Origin: Coprococcus ammoniilyticus
GTDB taxonomy: Bacteria > Bacillota > Clostridia > Lachnospirales > Lachnospiraceae
Reading direction: 5' to 3'
DNA length: 64,000 nucleotides
Assembly: GCF_025567345.1 (NCBI RefSeq)
Contig: NZ_JAOQJS010000006.1
Span: 1 to 64,000, forward strand
The stretch's first letter is position 1. Each line of letters begins with the position of its first letter. Both the position numbers and the translations under genes were made by a program. Below the pieces are notes generated by a model. That model made no database searches. It saw nothing but the letters and a program-made list of their open reading frames with translations, and was not told where the DNA came from. Positions 8,701-17,549 of the stretch are shown here, piece after piece.

Positions 8701-11700
8701 TGATGACCAGGATGGTAAACCAGATGGAAAGAGTGCTATGTACAGTGCAGATCTGTCTGATTATGTGATCAAGGGAGTTGACAGACAGAATAGTGACCGA
8801 TCTGTCAGAGTCACCATGTTAAGTGGCTCTGCGGGTACGATATATGGCGCGTATAATTCTCAGATGTCATATACAGACAGCGATGCGGTTGTCGTTGATG
8901 TTCAGGGCGGCAGCGTAAATAATGTATATGGACTGGGATCCGGAGCTTCATTAGATGGATGTGTAGCTGTTAAAACAGGAAAAAATGCAGCAGTTGGAAC
9001 TGCAGCTATCAAGGATGCGTCATATGCATTCTTCGCAGGCTCTCTACTTGATAAGGCAGGAGCGATCACATTGGATAAGAAATATGTGATTAATGAGTTA
9101 TTGAGTGGAGATTCTCTGGCAGTAAAAGAATTTGCAACGATCATAGCGAATGCACGAGTTGAGCTTACAGGAACATTCACATTGGAACGTGGAACAGAAT
9201 GTACGATCAATAAAGGCGTAAAAGCAGATAAGTTTACAACAAATGGCAATTTATCAAAGATCTGGTTCCATGATAACTGCGAATTTGGATCATTTGAACC
9301 AAATTACTGTTGGGTAACGATAGAGGAAGATGCAAAGCTTACTGCTGATGACATCAAGGCACAGAATACATCCGGTAAGATCCTTCATAAGGGCGTTGTG
9401 TCCGGTAAGACATTCAGTAGCACGGCGAAATGGCTTGTGGTTGGTTCTTTTGCGGAAGATACAGATATCAGTGACTGGTCGAAACTGTATTTTAAGGTAA
9501 CGGCAACATCGAATATGGAAGGTATCACCGGATATTCATCTGCTGAGGATTTTGGATGGAGCGACAGCGAAGATGGAAATGGCCTTGATTATTACCTGCC
9601 GGGTAATACGACTCAGAATATTACTTATGTAGATGTTCCGGGATATACAGCAGTACTTTCGGTAAATGGCGGAGAGGCTGTTGAGGGAGATGCAAACGGA
9701 AGATGCACGTTGACATTTCCACAGGAGAAGTCAGAGATATATGTGGAATATATAGCAAAGCAGATTACATGTACAAAACAGTATTCGGATCCGGTCGTTG
9801 TAAAAGATGCCGAGTATACAGCAGAAGATCCGGCATATGATCTGAATCAGTTAAAACTTGAGAACGATACATCTCTTCGATACGGATCATCGAAAAAGTA
9901 TAGGATCAAAGCCGGTTCCAAGCTTCCGGACGGACTGATTCTGCAGGATGGAAAGGTAGTTGGTACACCAGCTGATACAGCAGAAACTACAGAAACGATT
10001 TTCCGTATTACAGGAAGAAACGGTTCTGAGGCAGAGTGTAAGGTTGTATTTACAGTAGAAGAAGCAGGATATAAGGTAACGGATCTGACGAAAGAACTGG
10101 ATGTAAAAGAGTATAGCGATATTGATCTGAAAGGACATTCTGTTGTGATCATGCCGGATGCGTCCGACGGCTCCGGTAAAAAAGTATCAATTTATCCGGA
10201 TGATAATCATGATGGTATAGCCGATAGCGGACGAGCATTAAAAATTGGCGGAAAGACATCTTATGATCTGAGCAGCCGGTCAATCTATGGATACAAAGAT
10301 AATACGCCGTATGAGGGTGATATCTCTATTTATATGTATGGTGGATCCATCGGTGGTTTGTTTGGCGCAGGTACATCAAGTACGGGAAGTGCTCAGGCGA
10401 AGGTAAACGGTACAGTCAGTCTGTATGTGAAGGACGGAACAATTTCTTATCGGACTGCAGGAGCATATAATGCAGATGTAAAGAAAGTGGAACTTTATGC
10501 AACCGGCGGATCTTTCTATCAGTATGTTTACGGTTTGCAGGAAGCAAGTGCAGATGATCTTATATTCCATTTTACAGATAAGGCTCATATGGCGCAGACA
10601 CCATTCAGAGAAACCTATAGCATGTATTTTGCAAAAAGCGGAACCGTAAGAAATAATGCAGATATCAGGATCGGTGCAAGTGGCAGTCAGGTAGCATTTG
10701 CAGATTATAAAAACAGTATGATATCAAATAAGAGCAATTCATATGGATTTTATGAAAGTACGATCCAGGGAAATGCAAGCTTTGACGTTGTTGGTAACTG
10801 GGCACTTGGAAGTAATAGCAAGAGCTGGTTCTTAAATGATTCGACCGTTAATGGGGATGTGGATATAACACTGGATACCACATCATTTGGAATCAGTAAT
10901 TCAACCGGTACAAATCTGGGAGAAAGTGTTCTGGTATACAAAGGATCTGTAGGAAATATAACAATTACAGATAAGACAGGATGCAGTAACTATGTTGTAG
11001 CGGCTCAGTGTACCGTTAATAATATAGTTGGAAAACGTACAGTGACCGGAACGTCCAGAGGTATTGTGACATACCTGTATCAGGATAGTAGCTATACATT
11101 AAATGGCGGATTGTATGCTGAGGATTATCAGGATGTATATGTTGGCGGAACTTATACGATCAATAAAGATGTAACAACAAGAGATCTGCATGTACTGAAC
11201 AAGTCGGATATTACGATCGCGGATGGTACTACAGTTACATACACAGGTGATGCAGAGCTGAATGGATCGATCACCAACCATGGTTCATTCTACTGCAAAG
11301 GAGACAAGTATTCTGATACAACAGTATCCGGAACATTTACCAATACAGGTGATGTGTCATTGTTAACTGCAACGACATTAACATTGAATACAACAGCCAG
11401 ATTTATAAATAAGGCGGATGCATCATTATGCTTTGGTAAGCTGAAAAACGGAGGAACCATTATCAATGATGGTGTTTTGGATCAGACTGTAAATGCAGCC
11501 TCTATAGGAGATGGATATATCCTTACATCTACCAAACCGGATATGTATAGAACATATTCAAATATTTACTATAAAGCGGAACTGGAATATCCGGAATTCT
11601 GTTTTGAAGAGGGTACGGATGCACCTGTTACATTAGCTGCATCCACGGAATCGAATATGAAGACTACAGGTACAGAGGGAGATGATTCCGTTTATATCAG

Positions 11701-14011
11701 AGGCGGAGTAGCAGTAAGCGTAACTGTAACAGGCACACCGATTGATGACCTGACAGTGGATGCGATCAAATACGGTTCTTCTGACAGCTCGATGACAAAG
11801 AGTGATGATACAAGCTGGACAGCAAATATGCCATATGAACCAACTGTATTTACCGTAAGTATGGCAAGCGATACAGCAACAGCGATCACACTGGATAAAG
11901 AAGAGGATTCTGTAGACACAGCAGTTGTGGGTGTTGCAACAACAGCAGATCATCCACTATATGATCTGACAGCTTTAAAAATCTCAAATGATATTGACAA
12001 TGCGACAGCAAAGGTTACATATTCATTGGCAAAAGGATCGTATCTTCCTTCCGGCCTGGAATTAAAGAATGGAAAGATCTATGGAACACCAAAGCAGGCT
12101 TCTGATTCATCACAGATCGTGACCGTTAAAGTATGTGGAAAGAATCAGACAGTTGCAGCATTTAAACTGACATTTACCAAGGTTGGCAAAGGAACTCCTG
12201 TTATGGACACACCGGACACATGTGTTGGTGTGGCAGGTAAGACATTGGAGAGTGTGACTCTTCCGAAAGCAAAGAAAGGTAATTATCAGTGGGTTGATAA
12301 GACAACTGTGATTGAAAAGGCAGGAACAGCGGAATATGATGCATATTTTATTCCGACAGATATTACAAATTATGACTGGAGCAAGGCAGATATAGCAGAA
12401 GATGCTTATGAAGTGCTGGCAAATGGATCTGTAAGGATCAAAGTAAAGATCACGGTGAAAGCAGACAAACAGATTCCGGAATATAAGGTTCCGACAGATC
12501 TGAAGGGAATCTATGGACAGACACTTGCAGATGTAACCATTCCGGAGACGGAAGAAGGAACATTTGCATGGGTGGATGACAGTATGTCTCTTGGAGAGGC
12601 AGGAAGCCATTCATTTAAGGCAACATATATTCCGAAAAATGAAAATGTTTATGAAGTAGTACAGGATGTTGTAATTACTGTAACAGTCGAACCTGCAAAA
12701 GCGGAATTTACATCTACGCTTGATACATTAACTGTGAAAAAGGGAACTGTATTAGGTGATGTAGAACTTCCGGATGTTGATGGTGGTTATTATTACTGGT
12801 ATACAGCAAAGACAACCGTCATAAATGAATCCGGAGATTACAAGGTGTGTTATAAGCCGAATGATATTACAAATTATGACTGGACAGAGAACCCTGGATG
12901 GAGTAATGCTCATAAGGGTATTATCGTGACAGTGAAGATAACGGTGCAGAGTGAACATGCACATACACTTGTATGGAAATCAGATGCTGCACAGCATTGG
13001 CAGGAATGTGAATGTGGTGAGAAGACAGAGAAAGCTGCTCATACATTTAATGCAGGTGAGATCACAAAGGCACCGACAACGACTGCAACAGGTATTAAGA
13101 CATACGAATGTGAGGTGTGTGGATATCAGAAGCAGGAAGTCCTGCCGAAGAAGGAAGATACCACACCAGGTAAGCCAACACCGACACCGGATAAGCCAAC
13201 ACCGACACCGGATAAGCCAACACCGACACCGGATAAACCGGTGGTAACAGATATCAGTAAGGCAGCAAGTAAGACAGTTATTTCCGGAATTAAGTCAACG
13301 GTGACCTATACAGGAAAGACGTTAAAACAGAGTAAACTTACAGTTACGGTCAACGGCAAGAAACTGTCAGCTAAGACGGATTATACAGTTAAGTATAAGA
13401 ATAATAAGAATATTGGTAAGGCAACGATCACTATTACCGGTAAGGGTAATTATAAGGGAACTGTAAAGAAGACATTCCAGATTAAAGTTTCCAAGAAGAA
13501 GGCGTATGTTGTCGAAGACATTAAGTACAAAGTAACCAAGGATGCAAAGAATGGAAAAGGTACTGTAAAGGTAGTTGGAAGTACAAAGAAGACGAACAAG
13601 AAATATAAGAAATTGAAAATTGCAAATACTGTTCAGATCGGTGGTGTGACGTATAAGATTACTGCTATTGAAAAGAAGGCATTTGCAAATTATAAGTACC
13701 TGACTAGCGTTCAGATCGGTGATAAAGTTACAAAGATTAGCGATCAGGCATTCTACGGATGCAAGGCACTTACAAATATTGAGATTGGTAAGAGTGTGAC
13801 TACGATTGGTAAGAGTTCATTTGCAAAATGTAAAAAACTGAAACAAATTACATTTAAAACAAAGAAACTGAATAAGGTCGGAAAGAAGGCATTTAAGGGA
13901 ATCAATAAAAAAGTAGTTGTAAATGTGCCGAAAAAGCAGTATAAGAAATATGTAAGTCTTATGAAGAAAGGAAATGTTCCATCAAAAGTAACTTACAAAA
14001 AAGTAAAGTAG
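5711..14011 (+). CDS. Giant modular secreted surface protein (2766 aa)
   Basis: The start at 5711 follows GGAGGACAGA; an ATG 12 nt earlier overlaps that site. A signal peptide ends near VQA-AT (residue 30). There are three large modules, each opening with a strand and a calcium-loop-like sequence: NDKNRNGELDEGE near 91, DDDQDGKPDGK near 997, DDNHDGIADSG near 1496. Each continues into long stretches of short beta strands rich in G, S, T and N (beta-helix-like) and closes with a putative Ig domain containing LP(D/S)GL..(D/N)GK..G(I/T)P (near 903, 1406, 2113). Then come three related ~85-residue strands-rich units (about 2160-2420), a CECG/CEVCG metal-ribbon-like unit with HxH (about 2420-2480), a PTPDK repeat linker (about 2485-2508), an Ig-like unit (about 2520-2597) and a C-terminal LRR block with a lysine-rich end. 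There is no LPXTG. It is probably an adhesin or glycan-binding surface protein; the function is inferred only from architecture. Confidence 0.85.
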   Translation: MRKRNMRGYVAALALTAGLCMTQGLSVQAATDVQGDSGSDQEYEAADPSKGVTYVKNDAGSTMGIDLNGNSVIIRKSDKSTSQSTYINIYNDKNRNGELDEGESAFELDGSADILYPGMPVYGLYEQKSDRPLAITLDGVELGSVYGVYGGCIETGSDSAALIVRALNKADLKVLTAAEKSEVKGDVELQFVDTSVSSGPLYIGKTAQISGNVSLSLNGGSYYMLNALASGSTVQKNVDVKLRNVSFTGTDTSGIVLSGSTVNGDVNFDADGIDVSSQSEFHVLNSGSVNDLTASLKNYTGKGWTFYGTNNSAVKGNLDVKILGGSGTFANIYGTYSSGIYGHASIQIEGCICSGAIMGSSSECSFISRGSENDGYTVDVAIKNCKVNGIVYGLSGVKQIYSLKLTMQDIDGGSASIYGYQSGSANVTGPADISLDNCKGYSIYGYSGYTSENYKTVAAQKISVTNCTANWSIYMVYNGYFGDDCIINSSKNIWSAYTGFYYAKADKNVIFTSEHENDSTILDENGQPVIDSNSSAGSSTYYMLQGATINGDFTADVTGIRCKAMQPLSSSTIYGSSDFTIKDSEVFGSSYDTVQFASYATSSDEHHVNVQIENTDFSAMSSLRFSNTLADHTKLTMTVKDDCKLPSTCYVIPNTNETGSAIITIGNDIYYGGTVVLNENVSADNVYFGNYANYSTAPAVVQVSENVTVTAKENLNITSSAKVLNKGTIKANAIKSLTSSNPKIYLNGGQIDAEENAAEIYYPIKLEYNKNAGVVSTGSGETISLDPDVYYGKNEQNISVYISTSTGYQMKSAIVKKDSETTGSELAVSGYNYSFDMPDEPVTIVVTFEGLPITIKKAAADPCAVINKEYTSEDPLYDLTRLVIINDAKEGTVQYKEDDTYNLPDGLKIEDGKIIGIPTVLYENGKRTDIHVTGKNGTEAVLKLNVIVSTKQQVQESTSERLTIDEEKKEINLNGTSAVIQEMKLADGTTVTGIYADDDQDGKPDGKSAMYSADLSDYVIKGVDRQNSDRSVRVTMLSGSAGTIYGAYNSQMSYTDSDAVVVDVQGGSVNNVYGLGSGASLDGCVAVKTGKNAAVGTAAIKDASYAFFAGSLLDKAGAITLDKKYVINELLSGDSLAVKEFATIIANARVELTGTFTLERGTECTINKGVKADKFTTNGNLSKIWFHDNCEFGSFEPNYCWVTIEEDAKLTADDIKAQNTSGKILHKGVVSGKTFSSTAKWLVVGSFAEDTDISDWSKLYFKVTATSNMEGITGYSSAEDFGWSDSEDGNGLDYYLPGNTTQNITYVDVPGYTAVLSVNGGEAVEGDANGRCTLTFPQEKSEIYVEYIAKQITCTKQYSDPVVVKDAEYTAEDPAYDLNQLKLENDTSLRYGSSKKYRIKAGSKLPDGLILQDGKVVGTPADTAETTETIFRITGRNGSEAECKVVFTVEEAGYKVTDLTKELDVKEYSDIDLKGHSVVIMPDASDGSGKKVSIYPDDNHDGIADSGRALKIGGKTSYDLSSRSIYGYKDNTPYEGDISIYMYGGSIGGLFGAGTSSTGSAQAKVNGTVSLYVKDGTISYRTAGAYNADVKKVELYATGGSFYQYVYGLQEASADDLIFHFTDKAHMAQTPFRETYSMYFAKSGTVRNNADIRIGASGSQVAFADYKNSMISNKSNSYGFYESTIQGNASFDVVGNWALGSNSKSWFLNDSTVNGDVDITLDTTSFGISNSTGTNLGESVLVYKGSVGNITITDKTGCSNYVVAAQCTVNNIVGKRTVTGTSRGIVTYLYQDSSYTLNGGLYAEDYQDVYVGGTYTINKDVTTRDLHVLNKSDITIADGTTVTYTGDAELNGSITNHGSFYCKGDKYSDTTVSGTFTNTGDVSLLTATTLTLNTTARFINKADASLCFGKLKNGGTIINDGVLDQTVNAASIGDGYILTSTKPDMYRTYSNIYYKAELEYPEFCFEEGTDAPVTLAASTESNMKTTGTEGDDSVYIRGGVAVSVTVTGTPIDDLTVDAIKYGSSDSSMTKSDDTSWTANMPYEPTVFTVSMASDTATAITLDKEEDSVDTAVVGVATTADHPLYDLTALKISNDIDNATAKVTYSLAKGSYLPSGLELKNGKIYGTPKQASDSSQIVTVKVCGKNQTVAAFKLTFTKVGKGTPVMDTPDTCVGVAGKTLESVTLPKAKKGNYQWVDKTTVIEKAGTAEYDAYFIPTDITNYDWSKADIAEDAYEVLANGSVRIKVKITVKADKQIPEYKVPTDLKGIYGQTLADVTIPETEEGTFAWVDDSMSLGEAGSHSFKATYIPKNENVYEVVQDVVITVTVEPAKAEFTSTLDTLTVKKGTVLGDVELPDVDGGYYYWYTAKTTVINESGDYKVCYKPNDITNYDWTENPGWSNAHKGIIVTVKITVQSEHAHTLVWKSDAAQHWQECECGEKTEKAAHTFNAGEITKAPTTTATGIKTYECEVCGYQKQEVLPKKEDTTPGKPTPTPDKPTPTPDKPTPTPDKPVVTDISKAASKTVISGIKSTVTYTGKTLKQSKLTVTVNGKKLSAKTDYTVKYKNNKNIGKATITITGKGNYKGTVKKTFQIKVSKKKAYVVEDIKYKVTKDAKNGKGTVKVVGSTKKTNKKYKKLKIANTVQIGGVTYKITAIEKKAFANYKYLTSVQIGDKVTKISDQAFYGCKALTNIEIGKSVTTIGKSSFAKCKKLKQITFKTKKLNKVGKKAFKGINKKVVVNVPKKQYKKYVSLMKKGNVPSKVTYKKVK

Positions 14012-14065
14012 AGTATCCAAATACATGTGACTATGTATATGGAAGGTGATAATTACATAACATAA

Positions 14066-14160
14066 GGTGAAAGGCCACCGGATCATCGGATGCCAGTTCA
14101 TAGAATCTCTGGGTGACGGAGTTGTATGGAATGCAGAAGATATCGGTGGTCTTTTCTTTT
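14066..14160 (+). promoter_or_regulatory. Structured leader / possible attenuator before sdaAB
   Basis: AAAGGCCACCG (14070-14080) pairs with CGGTGGTCTTT (14144-14154) with one G-U pair, followed by TTCTTTT, giving a terminator-like hairpin that ends 18 nt before the sdaAB start. Inside it a second stem pairs TTCATA with TATGGA. The 5' strand can instead pair locally (GGTG at 14066 with CACC at 14076), which would free the 3' strand. This switch-like layout is seen directly, but I cannot match it to a riboswitch class or T-box. Confidence 0.45.
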
Positions 14161-14177
14161 AACAGGAAGGTGGCAGA

Positions 14178-14840
14178 ATGAGTATTTTTGATATTGTAGG
14201 TCCGGTCATGGTCGGACCGTCCAGCTCGCATACGGCAGGTGCAGTAAGGATTGGATATATCTGTTATAAGCTGATGGATGAACCGATCTACAAGGTAGAG
14301 ATCGGGTTATACGGATCGTTTCTGGCGACAGGAAAAGGTCATGGAACGGATAAGGCACTGGTCGCCGGGCTTCTCGGAATGAAGCCGGATGATATCCGAG
14401 TGCCGCAGAGCTTTGAACTGGCAAAAGAGGCAGGTATGGAATTCTCCTTTTATGAAGCAAAGCTTGCACATGCAAATCCGAATACAGTCGCACTTCATAT
14501 GACAGGTGAAAGTGGCAGAGAGCTTGATATCGTAGCGGAATCGGTTGGTGGCGGACGAATCCGCATTTGTAAGATCGATGGACTGGATGCGAATTTCAGT
14601 GGAGATTATCCGACACTGATCGTACACAACTTAGATCAGCCGGGACATGTGACGGAGGTTACATCTATGCTCGGTCACAAATCCATCAATATTGCGACCA
14701 TGCAGCTCTATCGTGCCTGTCCGGGCGGACATGCGGTCATGGTTTTAGAGTGTGATCAGGAGGTTCCGAAAGAATCATTAAAATGGCTGGAGCATCTGGA
14801 AGGAATCCTTAAGGTAACATATCTGAGTTTGAAGGAATAG
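14178..14840 (+). CDS. sdaAB: L-serine dehydratase, beta subunit
   Basis: 220 residues. With SdaAA it forms the iron-sulfur, PLP-independent serine dehydratase that converts L-serine to pyruvate and ammonia in the cytosol. The N-terminus has the family motif GPSSSHTAGAVRIG (about 12-25), and residues about 148-220 form an ACT domain (HVTEVTSMLGHKSINIATMQ), the usual amino-acid sensing module. Ribosome binding site GGAAGGTGGC precedes the ATG. The stop is 15 nt before sdaAA, so the two are co-transcribed. Expression may be controlled by the structured leader at 14066-14160. Confidence 0.95.
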   Translation: MSIFDIVGPVMVGPSSSHTAGAVRIGYICYKLMDEPIYKVEIGLYGSFLATGKGHGTDKALVAGLLGMKPDDIRVPQSFELAKEAGMEFSFYEAKLAHANPNTVALHMTGESGRELDIVAESVGGGRIRICKIDGLDANFSGDYPTLIVHNLDQPGHVTEVTSMLGHKSINIATMQLYRACPGGHAVMVLECDQEVPKESLKWLEHLEGILKVTYLSLKE

Positions 14841-14855
14841 AAAGGAAGAGAAAGA

Positions 14856-15719
14856 ATGGCATTTTCATCTTTGGCAGAAATAGACAGTTATATGAAAGAA
14901 AATACATGTGAGTTTTGGGAGGCGGTGATCCGCGAAGAAGCAAGGGATTCGCAACAGCCGGAAATGGATATCGTAAACCGGATGACACAGATGTACCGCG
15001 CGATGAAGGAGGCGGATGAAGCTTATGATGATACGCTGACTTCCCATAGTGGTCTGTCCGGTAAAAATGGTAAGAAAATGGCAGATTATGCTGCAACACA
15101 CAAATGCATGTGTGGTGAATTTGGCGGAGCAGTTATGGCACGGGCAATCAAGATGGCGGAGAGCAATGCCTGTATGAAGCGGATCGTTGCAGCACCGACG
15201 GCAGGCTCCTGTGGTGTTGTGCCTGCGATATTGATCACATATGAAAGGATGACGAATACTTCGGAAAATGATATGGTGAAGGCTTTATTTGTGGCAGCAG
15301 GAATCGGTGATGTGATCGCAAGACGGGCAAGCATATCAGGTGCAAGAGGAGGCTGCCAGGCAGAGATCGGAGCATCATCGGCTATGGCGGCGGGCGCGCT
15401 TGCATGGTTAAAAAGCGGCAGCAGTCATCTGATCACACAGGCAGCAGCAATGGCATTAAAGAGTCTGCTTGGACTGGTGTGTGATCCGGTAGCAGGACTG
15501 GTAGAGGTGCCATGTGTGAAGCGAAATGCTTCCGGCGCAATGAATGCATTATGTGCAGTAGATATGGCACTTGCAGGAATCGAGAGTGCCATTCCTGCAG
15601 ATGAGGTTATTGATGCAATGCGGGAGATCGGTGACCTGATGCACAAGGATCTCCGGGAGACAGGAAAAGGAGGCCTTGCAGCTACCGCTACCGGAATGGC
15701 GATTGCTGAACGTCTGTAG
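14856..15719 (+). CDS. sdaAA: L-serine dehydratase, alpha subunit
   Basis: 287 residues, the catalytic [4Fe-4S] subunit. Cysteine-bearing motifs typical of the family are present: CMCGEFGGAVMARA, PTAGSCGVVPA and EVPCVKRNASGAMNA. The enzyme is oxygen-labile, fitting an anaerobe. It follows sdaAB with its own ribosome binding site (GGAAGAGAAAG). No terminator follows directly; the palindromic element at 15819 is the next structure. Confidence 0.95.
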   Translation: MAFSSLAEIDSYMKENTCEFWEAVIREEARDSQQPEMDIVNRMTQMYRAMKEADEAYDDTLTSHSGLSGKNGKKMADYAATHKCMCGEFGGAVMARAIKMAESNACMKRIVAAPTAGSCGVVPAILITYERMTNTSENDMVKALFVAAGIGDVIARRASISGARGGCQAEIGASSAMAAGALAWLKSGSSHLITQAAAMALKSLLGLVCDPVAGLVEVPCVKRNASGAMNALCAVDMALAGIESAIPADEVIDAMREIGDLMHKDLRETGKGGLAATATGMAIAERL

Positions 15720-15818
15720 AGGTTCTTACATGAATGAGCCTGTGAAATCCTATGGAATAACGTTGACAGCCGGTGTGAAATTATAGTATATATAATCCAA
15801 TAGAAAGTGTCGTCTGGA

Positions 15819-15983
15819 TAGAATTGTGCGGTGACTCTGAGACGAGAAGGGTGTAACAGACCTTTCCTTACGCCAGTCCTTAGTGAGCCGCAAGAAAGCG
15901 GCGAACTTAGTACTGTTGCGTAAGGAATAGAACGAGAGTGCGCTGTTACACCCTTCTCGTCTCAGAGCCACCGTACAATTCTA
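15819..15983. repeat. Large palindromic intergenic element 1 (165 nt)
   Basis: Arms of 41 nt (15819-15859 and 15943-15983) are complementary except at two positions. Inside, TTCCTTACGC (15864) pairs with GCGTAAGGAA (15918), and further in a GCCGC/GCGGC hairpin is flanked by TGA on its 5' side and GA on its 3' side. The element ends 23 nt before the next gene. It has no strong T run. It shares the UGA-stem-GA signature with the elements at 21383, 21764, 31358 and 34042. Confidence 0.85.
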
Positions 15984-16006
15984 TAGTATGAGAATAAGGA
16001 GACAAC

Positions 16007-16546
16007 ATGGGAAAAGTATTTTTTACAAGACACGGACAGACGATCTGGAACGTGGAGAATAAGATATGCGGTGCAACTGATATTGAACTTACAGAGCTTG
16101 GACATCAACAGGCAGAGGAGCTTGGAAGAAAGCTGGCGGAGGAACAGCCGGGAATCGATGAGATATTATATTCACCGCTTGTTCGTGCAGCCGAGACTGC
16201 CAGACATATATCGGAGATGACAGGAATTCCGATGCGGATGGAGCCGAGATTAAAGGAGCAGAACTTTGGGCGGTTTGAATCAACACCCAGAAATGGAGAA
16301 GAATTCATGGAAGCAAAATCCCATTTCCTCGATCATTATGATGGCGGAGAGACGATGATGCATCTGTGCCAGCGTGTCTATAATCTGTTAGATGATGTAA
16401 AGGCGGAGTCCGATCATAAGACGTATCTGCTGGTTGCACATAATGGAATTTCAAGAATCGTGCAGTCATATTTCTATGATATGACAAATGAAGAATTCGC
16501 GCATTTCGGGATTAAGAACTGCGAGATCCGGGAATATAACTTTTAA
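16007..16546 (+). CDS. Histidine phosphatase (phosphoglycerate-mutase-like)
   Basis: 179 residues. The N-terminal RHG motif (FFTRHGQTIWN, nucleophile His9) and the second catalytic histidine in LLVAHNGISR (about residue 148) place it in the histidine phosphatase superfamily. The size and ELTELGHQQAEELG segment fit the small cofactor-independent phosphatases (GpmB/CobC/YhfR-like) rather than glycolytic dPGM of about 250 residues. The substrate cannot be assigned. Ribosome binding site AAGGAG lies 7 nt upstream. Confidence 0.85.
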   Translation: MGKVFFTRHGQTIWNVENKICGATDIELTELGHQQAEELGRKLAEEQPGIDEILYSPLVRAAETARHISEMTGIPMRMEPRLKEQNFGRFESTPRNGEEFMEAKSHFLDHYDGGETMMHLCQRVYNLLDDVKAESDHKTYLLVAHNGISRIVQSYFYDMTNEEFAHFGIKNCEIREYNF

Positions 16547-16560
16547 ATGAGTCATCCGGT

Positions 16561-16609
16561 AAAAAGCCGGTACTTGTTGATATTTTTTATCAATAAGTAC
16601 CGGCTTTTT
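16561..16609 (+). terminator. Terminator after the histidine phosphatase gene
   Basis: A 22-nt arm ending in GATA pairs with its complement around a five-T loop (AAAAAGCCGGTACTT with AAGTACCGGCTTTTT at the base). It is symmetric A/T, so it may act in both directions. Confidence 0.9.
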
Positions 16610-16673
16610 GTATACAAAAACAGAAATTTGACAGTATAATGTTAGAAGAAACTAACTAAAAACAGATAAAGGG

Positions 16674-16702
16674 TTGACAACGACTTATGCATGTGCTATT
16701 AA
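16674..16702 (+). promoter_or_regulatory. Sigma-A promoter of the ABC exporter operon
   Basis: TTGACA, 17-nt spacer, TATTAA. It is 100 nt upstream of the ATPase start. A small dyad GTTAG-N6-CTAAC lies just upstream (about 16641-16656) and could be an operator. Confidence 0.7.
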
Positions 16703-16802
16703 TCATATGAACAAATAATCAGATATTCAAAGAAAAGAATAAATAATTACACAGCGTTTGGAAGAATATTGTTAGACGAGTTAAAAAAGGAGGAACAGTT
16801 AA

Positions 16803-17513
16803 ATGGAAAATCAGAATTTTTTACAGATCAGTGGTCTGAAAAAGAGCTTCGGATCAGGGGAGAACCGGACAGAGGTATTAAGAGGACTGGATTTTACAGT
16901 AACGAAGGGAGAAATCTGTGTCTTGCTTGGACCATCCGGCTCCGGTAAGTCCACGTTACTGAATATCATAGGCGGAATCGATAATGCAGACAGTGGTTAT
17001 ATAGCGATCAATGGGGAAAAAACAGTTGATATGGATGAGAAGACACTGACACAGTACAGAAGAAAGCATCTTGGCTATGTATTCCAGATGTATAATCTGA
17101 TCCCGAATCTGAACGTAAAGGAAAATGTAGAGGTTGGTGCATATTTAAGTGATTCACCGCTCGATGTCGATGATATCTTAAAGACGCTTGGTTTATATGA
17201 GCACAGACATAAGCTTCCGAATCAGTTGTCCGGTGGACAGCAGCAGAGAACATCGATCGGAAGGGCTATCGTTAAGAATCCGGATATCCTGCTCTGTGAT
17301 GAACCGACAGGTGCACTGGATTATAAGACCTCGAAGGAGATACTGAAGCTGATCGAGGATGTAAATCAGAAATATGGAAATACCGTTATCATGGTTACAC
17401 ATAATGATGCGATCAAGAATATGGCAGACCGTGTGATCAAACTGCGTGATGGAATGATCCGTAAGAATATAGTAAATGATGTAAAGGTTCCTGCAATGGA
17501 GCTTGACTGGTAA
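16803..17513 (+). CDS. ABC transporter ATPase (MacB/LolD type)
   Basis: 236 residues. Walker A GPSGSGKST (about 41-49), the LolD/MacB-type segment YVFQMYNLIPNLNVKENV, signature LSGGQQQR, Walker B ILLCDEPTGALD, and the H-loop VTHND are all present. The ATPase powers the FtsX-type permease that starts 37 nt downstream. GGAGG precedes the ATG. Such pairs in Firmicutes export peptides or lipoproteins, or resist antimicrobial peptides; no two-component system is adjacent to indicate which. Confidence 0.92.
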   Translation: MENQNFLQISGLKKSFGSGENRTEVLRGLDFTVTKGEICVLLGPSGSGKSTLLNIIGGIDNADSGYIAINGEKTVDMDEKTLTQYRRKHLGYVFQMYNLIPNLNVKENVEVGAYLSDSPLDVDDILKTLGLYEHRHKLPNQLSGGQQQRTSIGRAIVKNPDILLCDEPTGALDYKTSKEILKLIEDVNQKYGNTVIMVTHNDAIKNMADRVIKLRDGMIRKNIVNDVKVPAMELDW

Positions 17514-17549
17514 TACAGAAGTGGCAGAGAGAAAAGGAGAATTTATAAT

